DNA from: Nocardia albiluteola
GTDB lineage: Bacteria; Actinomycetota; Actinomycetes; Mycobacteriales; Mycobacteriaceae
NCBI RefSeq assembly: GCF_018860155.1
Contig: NZ_JAHKNI010000002.1
Location: forward strand, 768,998 to 832,997
Length of the DNA: 64,000 nucleotides
Reading direction: 5' to 3'
Shown here: positions 57,908-64,000 of the stretch, piece after piece
How the letters are laid out: each line of letters opens with the position of its first letter
Numbering within the stretch: the stretch's first letter is position 1
Notes under the pieces: generated by a model
The model's input: only the letters and a program-made list of their open reading frames with translations
Database searches by the model: none
Told to the model about the DNA's origin: nothing
Position numbers and translations under genes: made by a program

Positions 57908-58576
57908 ATGAGGAAGTACAGGCGGGCGATCCCCCGGCCGCGGAATGTCTGCGCCGTCACCTCGATTACGGCCGCCGCCATGGCGATCGGATTGTTGTCG
58001 CCCGGCGCGGCCTCGGCCGACGCGTTCGTCGCATTACCCCCGGGACATATTGACAGCCACGGCATTCGGATCTCCAGCACGGGGGAGCACGCGGTGGTGT
58101 CGCCGTCGCTGGCGGCCAACGGCGCCGGCCGCGTCGCCTGGGTCTCTGGCGATGTCACCGCCGAGATCGACACCCCGCCGGGCGCCGTCGGACCCAATAA
58201 CGGCGCGCAGAACAATCCCGGCACCAACGACTCCTCGACGCACGGTTCGTCCGGGCTCACCGTCGGCTACATCGTGGGATGTCAGGTGCAGCTGCTCAAT
58301 ACGCCGGTCGGCGCGACGCTGGCGTTCGACAACGCCATCCCCACCATCGGCGGCAACGCCACGATTCCCATTGCACCCGGCCAGGTCAAGTGGGTGCAGA
58401 TCAACAACATCGATATGACCAAATCGGGCACATATCACATCAGCTACCAGGACGTTTCCATGAATATCGAGAACTGCGGCGGATTCGCGCAGGCGCGCCA
58501 GTTTTCGGTGGTCGAGATCATCGGCCCGGATTACGGCAAGACCACGTTGTACGGCCAGCCGTTCAGCATCGGATGA
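57908..58576 (+). CDS. MspA-family porin, NfpA-like, copy 1
   Basis: An outer (mycolate) membrane channel subunit, 222 residues with a Sec signal peptide cut after PGAASA. The MspA fold is shown by LAANGAGRVAWVSGDVTAEI, the loop GAVGPNNGAQNNPGTNDSS, GYIVGCQVQL and the C-terminal ARQFSVVEIIGPDYGKTTLY. It is nearly repeated by the gene at 59458. Nocardia farcinica is known to use two different subunits, NfpA and NfpB, in one channel; the next gene is the NfpB-like partner. GAGCGAGGGG precedes the ATG, a sequence shared with copy 2. Confidence 0.9.
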   Translation: MRKYRRAIPRPRNVCAVTSITAAAMAIGLLSPGAASADAFVALPPGHIDSHGIRISSTGEHAVVSPSLAANGAGRVAWVSGDVTAEIDTPPGAVGPNNGAQNNPGTNDSSTHGSSGLTVGYIVGCQVQLLNTPVGATLAFDNAIPTIGGNATIPIAPGQVKWVQINNIDMTKSGTYHISYQDVSMNIENCGGFAQARQFSVVEIIGPDYGKTTLYGQPFSIG

Positions 58577-59301
58577 TCCGGATGAAGCGGCCGCGAACCG
58601 ATCGCATGCCGGGCCGACGTGGGACATTCCTGCGCGCCGCGGCCGTGGCCGCGCTGCTGGTGGGAGTGATCGCCATCGTGATGGGCGATCCGGGCAGGAG
58701 CCGGGCCGATACCCACATTCCCCTGCCGGGTGGCGCGATCAATCGGACGCTCGCGGACGGCACCGCGGTATCGCTGCATATCGACGGGGAATCCGCGACG
58801 ATCAACCCCTCGCTGGGTGACACTCCGCTGCATCGCAATGTGTGGGTGTCCGGTCGCGGGGTGGTCGATGTGTCCGGGCCCAAGGCGCATCAGCCGGGCC
58901 TGTCGATCAAGCTGTATCCGGGCTACATCGTCGGATGCCAGGTGTCGATCGGCGGGCTGAACTCCGGTGTGGTGGAGGCATATACGCCGCACACGACGGC
59001 TCGCAGCGCCGGAACCCTGCAGTCCACGCTCGCCGAAGCGCTGACTATCGGCCCGGGACAGGCGCAGGCCCTCTACATCCTGGACCTGGAACAGCCCGAC
59101 GACTACCACCGCGAATCGCACAAGCAGTACACGCAGGTGCTCGGCAGTCCACATTCGAGCGTCACCTGGGGAGATGAGACGTTCGCGATCGACGGATGCG
59201 CCGGCGCGGCCACCGCGCGGTCGTTCATCGCCGCCGATGTCGCCACGGACAACACCGAGAGCATGGTCACGCTGTGGGGGGAGCCGTTCAGTATGGGGTG
59301 A
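58573..59301 (+). CDS. MspA-family porin, NfpB-like, copy 1
   Basis: A 242-residue porin subunit: signal anchor AAVAALLVGVIAIVMGDPGRSRA, then DTHIPLPGGAINRTLADGTAVSL, TPLHRNVWVSGRGVVDVSGPKA, YPGYIVGCQVSIGG, and DNTESMVTLWGEPFSMG at the end. It belongs to a different branch from the preceding gene and resembles the one at 60150. The ATG overlaps the NfpA-like stop (ATGA), so equal amounts of the two subunits would be made. An inner ATG at 58582 is possible. Confidence 0.88.
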   Translation: MIRMKRPRTDRMPGRRGTFLRAAAVAALLVGVIAIVMGDPGRSRADTHIPLPGGAINRTLADGTAVSLHIDGESATINPSLGDTPLHRNVWVSGRGVVDVSGPKAHQPGLSIKLYPGYIVGCQVSIGGLNSGVVEAYTPHTTARSAGTLQSTLAEALTIGPGQAQALYILDLEQPDDYHRESHKQYTQVLGSPHSSVTWGDETFAIDGCAGAATARSFIAADVATDNTESMVTLWGEPFSMG

Positions 59302-59457
59302 TTCGAGTCTTTGCCAGGCCGGCGTAGCACCGGCACGGAATTACCGCGAAATCGGATTTATCAGAGCTTTCCGTACCGAGTTGTGGATTGGCGCGGGGGC
59401 CGTCTTCTCCGGGCAGTGGCGACGGGCCGCGCAATCGCAATGATGAGCGAGGGGTCG

Positions 59458-60120
59458 ATGAGCACGATGGACACGAGGAAATGGCCGGGCCTGGCCCGGT
59501 TGGGCGTCGGCGCGATGGCGGTTGTCGCCGCCCTGGGGCTGTGGTCGCCGGGTGCGGCCCGCGCCGACAGTTTCATCCCGCTGCCGAACGGGCATATCAA
59601 CGGACCCGGCGTGCGGATCGTCAGCACCGGGGAATCGGCCAAGGTTTCGCCGTCGCTGGCGGCGAACGGCGCCGGTCGCACGGCGTGGGTGTCGGGAAAC
59701 GTCACCGTCGATCTCGTCACGCCGAACGGTGCGGTCGGGCCCAACAACGGTGCGCAGAACAATCCCGGCACCAATGATTCCTCCACGCACGGATCATCCG
59801 GTCTGACCGTCGGTTATATCGTCGGGTGCCAGGTGTCGCTCGGCAATCTCTCCGCGGGTGCGGGTTTCACCATCACCAATCCGCCCTCGGTGCTGGGAGC
59901 GGTGTCCTTCCCGCTGAGCCCGGGCTCGGTGACGTGGGTGCAGATCGACAACATCGATATGACCAAGTCCGGCACCTACCACCTCAACTATCAGGACTTC
60001 GACATGAACGTGCAGGGGTGCGCGGGCTACGCGCAGGCCCGGCAGTTCTCGGTGGTCGAGGTCATCGGCGCCGACTATTCCAAGACGACCCTGTACGGCC
60101 AGCCGTTCACCCTCGGGTGA
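59458..60120 (+). CDS. MspA-family porin, NfpA-like, copy 2
   Basis: 220 residues, close copy of the gene at 57908: the same PSLAANGAGR, AVGPNNGAQNNPGTNDSSTH and MTKSGTYH blocks, with long identical runs also at DNA level. Signal peptide ends after GAARA. The frame contains several ATG codons from 59440; 59458 is chosen since GCGAGGGG stands before it exactly as in copy 1. It has its own 156-base upstream region after a GCCGG...CCGGC hairpin (59318-59334). Confidence 0.9.
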   Translation: MSTMDTRKWPGLARLGVGAMAVVAALGLWSPGAARADSFIPLPNGHINGPGVRIVSTGESAKVSPSLAANGAGRTAWVSGNVTVDLVTPNGAVGPNNGAQNNPGTNDSSTHGSSGLTVGYIVGCQVSLGNLSAGAGFTITNPPSVLGAVSFPLSPGSVTWVQIDNIDMTKSGTYHLNYQDFDMNVQGCAGYAQARQFSVVEVIGADYSKTTLYGQPFTLG

Positions 60121-60149
60121 CGACCGCAGAGCGAACGGAGACCACACGC

Positions 60150-60830
60150 ATGACCGGAATATCCACTCGCAGTTCCCGCGTAGCCGCGATCATCGTGACG
60201 GTCGGGGTAGGCCTGGGGTTCGGCTCGTCGGGCGCGGCCAACGCCGACACCTTCATTCCACTGCCGGACGCGTCGATCACCCGCACGCTTGGTGACGGCA
60301 CGGTCGTTCACCTGTCCATCGTCGGGGAGTCGGCCAAGGTCAGCGGGTCGATGGGCGCCACGCCGTTGCATCGCAACGCGTGGACGACCGGCCGGGTGGT
60401 GGTGGACGTGTCCGGGCCCAAGGCGTCCAGCGCGTCCATTGAGATCAACCCCGGCTACATCGTGGGCTGCCAGGTCAACATCGGCTCGCTCGGCACCGGC
60501 GAGGGCGAGTCCGGAACCGCGCCCGCCTCCAGCACCGCCCTCCTGACGGGCGCGATCGGCGACACCGAAACCCTGACGCTCGGCCCCGGCCAGGCGGGCG
60601 CGAACTTCATTCTGGACATCGAGCAGCCCGACGACTACGGCCAGGAGAGCCACAAGAAGCACACCACCGTGCACGGGCCGCACGCGAGCGTCAGCTGGAC
60701 CGACGAGACGTTCGCGGTCAACGGCTGCGGCGGGTACGCGCAGGCGCGCCTGTTCGCGGGCGTGGACGTCTCGACCGACAACACCGAGAGCTTCAGCACC
60801 ATCTATGGAGCGCCGTTCACGATGGGCTGA
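60150..60830 (+). CDS. MspA-family porin, NfpB-like, copy 2
   Basis: 226 residues, partner of copy 2 and paralogue of the gene at 58573 (TPLHRNAWTTGRVVVDVSGPKA, PGYIVGCQVNIG, IEQPDDYGQESHKKHT, DNTESFSTIYGAPFTMG). Signal peptide ends after GAANA. It lies 29 bases after the NfpA-like gene, with GAACGGAG upstream; here the ATGA overlap of copy 1 is lost. A large GC hairpin (60839-60847 with 60878-60886) follows and may end transcription. Confidence 0.88.
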   Translation: MTGISTRSSRVAAIIVTVGVGLGFGSSGAANADTFIPLPDASITRTLGDGTVVHLSIVGESAKVSGSMGATPLHRNAWTTGRVVVDVSGPKASSASIEINPGYIVGCQVNIGSLGTGEGESGTAPASSTALLTGAIGDTETLTLGPGQAGANFILDIEQPDDYGQESHKKHTTVHGPHASVSWTDETFAVNGCGGYAQARLFAGVDVSTDNTESFSTIYGAPFTMG

Positions 60831-61103
60831 GTTCGTCCGCCGCGCCGACGGGGTGTCCGATATGCCGGGCGCCCCGCCGGCGCGGCATGCGTGTTTCTGG
60901 GGGTCTTGAATCTCCTTGTGCACGTGTAATTTTCGCCTGAAGAACGCAGGCGGGCCCAGACATCGGCGGCCGCGCGCGGGGCAGGGGTGTACCGGGCGAT
61001 TCCCCGCGCGGGGCGGTTTGTAGACTCGCCCACACGGTGACGTTGTACGGGATGGCACGGCACTCGCGACGAACAGGGGCTTCAGCGAAGGGACGGACCT
61101 GGA

Positions 61104-61535
61104 TTGCGGACCGGGATGGTGTTGCTGATCATTCTGGTGTTGCTGCTTGTCGCTGTCGGGCTCGCCTCGTTGTACCGGCTGGTGATGTTGCGCCGCGGCG
61201 GCACGGCCGCGATCCTGCGCGTGCTTCCGGCCAAGGGCGGCCAGGGCTGGCGCCACGGGCTGATCCGCTATCGCGAGAACCAGCTGGTCTTCTACAAGCT
61301 GACCAGCCTGAAATTCGGTGCGGATTCGACGATTCGGCGCCTCGGCATCGAGGTCGTCGATCGGCGCGGGCCGGTGGGTGACGAGTACGACATCATGACC
61401 GATGACATCATCGTGATCGCGGTGTCGGACGGCGACGGCAGTTACGAGCTCGCCCTGGATCGGGGTGCGCTGGCCGCGTTCCTGTCCTGGGTCGAGTCGA
61501 GGCCTTCCGAGCGGATCCGCCGCCGGCCGGCCTGA
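61104..61535 (+). CDS. DUF2550 membrane-anchored protein
   Basis: A 143-residue protein with one N-terminal helix (MVLLIILVLLLVAVGLASLYRLVML) and a cytoplasmic domain RRGGTAAILRVLPAKGGQGWRHGLIRY, orthologous in place and sequence type to the DUF2550 gene found between atpC and cobO in Mycobacterium. Function unknown. The TTG at 61104 has AAGGGA nine bases upstream; an ATG at 61116 is an alternative. Confidence 0.85.
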   Translation: MRTGMVLLIILVLLLVAVGLASLYRLVMLRRGGTAAILRVLPAKGGQGWRHGLIRYRENQLVFYKLTSLKFGADSTIRRLGIEVVDRRGPVGDEYDIMTDDIIVIAVSDGDGSYELALDRGALAAFLSWVESRPSERIRRRPA

Positions 61536-61573
61536 CCGGGACGAGGATGTACTTCTGATATGAGGGTGAGCCT

Positions 61574-62191
61574 GTGAGTGTGCATCTGACGCGGATCTAT
61601 ACGCGAACCGGCGACGACGGCACCACCGGTCTGAGCGATTTCTCGCGCGTGGCCAAGACCGATCCGCGGCTGGTCGCATACGCCGACTGTGACGAGGCCA
61701 ACGCCGCGATCGGTGTCGCAATTGCGTTAGGGCAGCCCGAACCGGCGCTGGCCGACGTGCTGCGCCGGGTCCAGAACGATCTGTTCGACGCCGGTGCGGA
61801 CCTGTCCACTCCCGCTGTGGCCGAACCGAAGTATCCGCCCCTGCGCATCACCCAGCCATACATCGACCGGCTCGAGGCCTGGTGTGATGAATTCAATGCC
61901 GAACTGGCACCGTTGAATTCGTTCATTCTGCCTGGTGGCACGCCCCTGGCCGCGCTGCTGCACACCGCGCGGACGGTGGTCCGGCGGGCCGAGCGCGCGG
62001 CCTGGGCGGCCGTGGACGCGCACCCGGAGGACACGAGCGTGCTGCCGGCGAAGTACCTGAATCGCCTCTCGGACCTGCTCTTCATACTCGGGCGGGTGGC
62101 GAATCCACACGGCGATGTGCTGTGGCGTCCCGGTGCCACCGGACAGGAGCACACCGGCGGAGAGGCCACGATCGATGGCCCCGACCGTTAG
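61574..62191 (+). CDS. cobO: Cobalamin adenosyltransferase, PduO type
   Basis: Transfers the adenosyl group of ATP to cob(I)alamin. 205 residues: N-terminal ATP loop TRTGDDGTTGLSDFSRVAKTDPR, then DCDEANAAIGVA, RVQNDLFDAGADLSTP, and RTVVRRAERAAWAA with the catalytic Arg/Glu, LNRLSDLLFILGR. It would supply adenosylcobalamin to IcmF at 4765. A GTG start with GAGGGTGA upstream. Confidence 0.95.
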   Translation: MSVHLTRIYTRTGDDGTTGLSDFSRVAKTDPRLVAYADCDEANAAIGVAIALGQPEPALADVLRRVQNDLFDAGADLSTPAVAEPKYPPLRITQPYIDRLEAWCDEFNAELAPLNSFILPGGTPLAALLHTARTVVRRAERAAWAAVDAHPEDTSVLPAKYLNRLSDLLFILGRVANPHGDVLWRPGATGQEHTGGEATIDGPDR

Positions 62192-62201
62192 GCTGACCGC
62201 T

Positions 62202-62387
62202 GTGAACGAACCCTCAGCACAGCGTGCTACATGCACGACGCCGACGAGCGCCAGCCGTGAGGGAGCTTGCGACCGAACCAATGACACTGCGGGCGCCGCG
62301 ACGAGCGCGAGCCGTGAGGGAGCTTGCGACCGAACTAATGACACTGCGGGCGCCGCGGCGACGAGCGCGAGCGAGGAGTCGCTGTGA
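62202..62387 (+). repeat. Repeat-built mini-ORF overlapping murA by GTGA
   Basis: A 57-bp unit (62243-62299), a 60-bp near-copy (62300-62359) and a partial third (62360-62380). They lie in one open frame from GTG 62202 to TGA 62387: in-frame repeats of [19 protein letters not shown], ending TSASEESL. The TGA overlaps the murA GTG (62384) by GTGA. A -10-like TAGGCT (62189-62194) would make this ORF leaderless. Same design as the repeats before atpI. Confidence 0.8.
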
Positions 62388-63646
62388 GTGAACGGTTTCT
62401 GGTTACCGGGGGCAGCCGGCTCGTCGGCGAGGTCGCGGTGGGAGGTGCGAAGAACAGCGTCCTGAAGCTGATGGCCGCCGCCCTGCTGGCCGAGGGCACG
62501 ACGACGATCACGAACTGCCCGGACATTCTCGACGTGCCGTTGATGGCGGAGGTGCTGCGCGGCCTGGGCTGCGATGTCGCGGTCAACGGGTCGGTGGTCA
62601 GGATCACCACCCCGGCGGAGCCCAAGTACCACGCGGATTTCCCGGCGGTGACGCAGTTCCGGGCCTCGGTCTGCGTGCTCGGCCCGCTGATGGCCCGGTG
62701 CCGCCGGGCGGTGGTGGCGTTGCCGGGCGGAGATGCGATCGGTTCGCGCCCGCTCGATATGCACCAGGCGGGCCTGCGGCTGCTCGGTGCGACCAGCGAA
62801 ATCGAACATGGCTGCGTGGTGGCCCGAGCCGACGAGCTGCAGGGCGCCCGGATCCGGCTGGACTTCCCGTCGGTCGGCGCCACCGAGAACATCCTGATGG
62901 CGGCCGTGCTCGCCGAGGGCGAGACGGTGATCGACAATGCCGCGCGCGAGCCCGACATCGTCGATCTGTGCACGATGCTGACCCGCATGGGCGCGCGGAT
63001 CCACGGCGCCGGCACCTCGGTGCTGACCATCGAGGGCGTGCGCAAGCTCTCCCCGGCCACCCATCAGGTGATCGGCGACCGGATCGTCGCCGCGACGTGG
63101 GGCATCGCGGCGGCGATGACGCTGGGCGATGTGCGGGTGAGCGGGATCAATCCCAAGCATCTGTCCCTGGTACTGGACAAGCTGCGCTCGGCCGGGGCGC
63201 GAATCTCATTCGAGCCCAACGGTTTTCGTGTCGTGCAGCCGGAGCGCCCGCGCGCGGTGAACTTCGCGACGCTGCCCTTTCCGGGATTCCCGACCGACCT
63301 GCAGCCGATGGCCATCGGCCTGGCGGCGATTGCGGACGGCACCTCGATGATCACCGAGAATGTCTTCGAGGCGCGGTTCCGGTTCGTCGAGGAGATGATC
63401 CGGCTGGGCGCCGACGCGCGGACCGATGGTCACCACGCGGTGGTGCGCGGCATTCCGCGGCTGTCGAGCGCGCCGGTGTGGTCGTCGGATATCCGGGCCG
63501 GCGCGGGTCTGGTGCTCGCGGGTCTGGTGGCCGACGGGGTAACCGAGGTGCACGACGTCTTCCACATCGATCGCGGCTATCCGAACTTCGTGGAGAACCT
63601 CGCCGCGCTCGGCGCCGACGTCCAGCGCGTGGGAAACCAGTCCTGA
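62384..63646 (+). CDS. murA: UDP-GlcNAc 1-carboxyvinyltransferase, fosfomycin-resistant type
   Basis: First committed enzyme of peptidoglycan synthesis. 420 residues: [19 protein letters not shown] at the N-terminus, and the catalytic loop [13 protein letters not shown], in which residue 117 is Asp instead of the Cys alkylated by fosfomycin. This substitution is known in mycobacterial MurA and explains natural resistance. [19 protein letters not shown] and [15 protein letters not shown] are further marks. Its GTG start overlaps the stop of the repeat ORF. The rrn promoter starts ten bases behind its stop. Confidence 0.97.
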   Translation: MSERFLVTGGSRLVGEVAVGGAKNSVLKLMAAALLAEGTTTITNCPDILDVPLMAEVLRGLGCDVAVNGSVVRITTPAEPKYHADFPAVTQFRASVCVLGPLMARCRRAVVALPGGDAIGSRPLDMHQAGLRLLGATSEIEHGCVVARADELQGARIRLDFPSVGATENILMAAVLAEGETVIDNAAREPDIVDLCTMLTRMGARIHGAGTSVLTIEGVRKLSPATHQVIGDRIVAATWGIAAAMTLGDVRVSGINPKHLSLVLDKLRSAGARISFEPNGFRVVQPERPRAVNFATLPFPGFPTDLQPMAIGLAAIADGTSMITENVFEARFRFVEEMIRLGADARTDGHHAVVRGIPRLSSAPVWSSDIRAGAGLVLAGLVADGVTEVHDVFHIDRGYPNFVENLAALGADVQRVGNQS

Positions 63647-63655
63647 CCAGGCGAT

Positions 63656-63684
63656 TTGACATGATCATGGCGGACACGTAACTT
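63656..63684 (+). promoter_or_regulatory. rrn P1 promoter
   Basis: TTGACA (63656-63661) - 17 bp - TAACTT (63679-63684), start near 63691. Perfect -35 and spacing, as expected for a ribosomal RNA operon. A further TTGACT at 63808 may belong to a second promoter, but no well-spaced -10 was found. Confidence 0.75.
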
Positions 63685-63690
63685 TATTCG

Positions 63691-64000
63691 AGTCAGAGCG
63701 ACACGGACACCGACCCGGAGCCGAGAGGCCCGGGACACGAGGATGTACGATGAGCGCCTGACGATCACACTGGATCAGCACAAGATCACGGATTTGGTTC
63801 CGCACGCTTGACTGAGCTAAGCTGTAAAAGTTGCCCAGCCGATCGAGACCCGGTTCACGCCGGTGAGATTCTGGTGCGTGTGTTCTTTGAGAACTCAATA
63901 GTGTGTCGATGAATGTCAGTGCCAAATATTTATTTTGGTTCCGGCGCTTACACCCCCGTGTGGGTGTCGGACATTTTTGTCAGCTATTTTCCGGCTGGCG
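63691..64000 (+). other. rrn leader with antitermination region; 16S gene starts beyond window
   Basis: The conserved actinobacterial leader block TGTTCTTTGAGAACTCAA (63881-63898) corresponds to the box region used for rRNA antitermination; GTTCT-TTG-AGAAC inside it forms a small hairpin. ACACCC...GGGTGT (63950-63967) forms another. No 16S sequence is reached before the window ends. Confidence 0.75.

Noticed and set aside
62243..62380. CRISPR array
   Set aside because: The repeats are 57-60 bp, adjacent without spacers, in an open reading frame, and no cas gene is in the window.
63690..64000. Start of 16S rRNA
   Set aside because: The conserved 5' end of 16S is not reached; only promoter and leader are present.

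Overview
The window is about 68% GC and looks like a chromosome segment from a Nocardia-type actinobacterium (order Mycobacteriales). Support comes from three things: the right half follows the gene order known from Mycobacterium (argS-lysA-hom-thrC-thrB-rho-rpmE-prfA-prmC-sua5-wecA-atp operon-DUF2550-cobO-murA-rrn); MurA carries the mycobacterial-type Asp117 in place of the fosfomycin-reactive Cys; and two pairs of MspA/Nfp-type porin genes sit behind the ATP synthase operon. Species cannot be fixed from the sequence alone.

Left part (1-21,160), mixed metabolism. A SNF2-type helicase (cut by the window edge) and a SWIM zinc-finger protein are followed by a BtuF-like metal-receptor protein and a divergent TetR/Dabb pair. 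A complete valine-degradation operon (mmsA, acyl-CoA dehydrogenase, 3-hydroxyisobutyryl-CoA hydrolase, mmsB, enoyl-CoA hydratase) runs divergently from icmF, the B12-dependent fused isobutyryl-CoA mutase. The two promoters share a GTCC/GGAC inverted repeat. Then come two DUF3558 lipoproteins, a membrane-anchored Hsp70-like protein, a MarR regulator, tRNA-Cys, a secreted metallophosphoesterase, an EthD/TetR divergent pair, a Phd-antitoxin/PIN-toxin pair and the C-terminal remnant of a GlcD-type oxidase.

Middle part (21,187-32,801). A divergent sugar-acid catabolic locus has on one arm an enolase-superfamily dehydratase, a zinc alcohol dehydrogenase, a U32-peptidase-like TIM-barrel protein and an IclR regulator. 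The other arm has an aldehyde dehydrogenase and a complete sugar ABC importer. Three 16-bp GTTCG...CGAAC-type palindromes lie between the arms and are the likely IclR operators. Then come a TetR/secreted alpha-beta hydrolase pair with a perfect 13-bp-arm operator, and tRNA-Arg(CCG).

Right part (32,951-64,000), conserved core. Lysine/threonine genes overlap by ATGA. rho has a leader of about 270 nt and a strong terminator that lies inside a convergent membrane-protein reading frame. Translation genes (rpmE, prfA, prmC, sua5) and wecA follow. A MarR-controlled ABC exporter with a YoeB-toxin remnant at its edge interrupts the conserved order between prmC and sua5. The F1Fo ATP synthase operon (atpIBEFHAGDC) ends in an 18-bp-stem terminator. 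After it come a duplicated NfpA/NfpB-like porin pair, DUF2550, the PduO-type cobalamin adenosyltransferase (which would supply the cofactor of IcmF) and murA. The rrn promoter and leader follow, and the 16S gene starts beyond the window.

The least expected structure is a pair of repeat-built mini-ORFs directly upstream of atpI and murA. Each ends with a similar SASE-type tail and overlaps the GTG start of the essential gene by GTGA.
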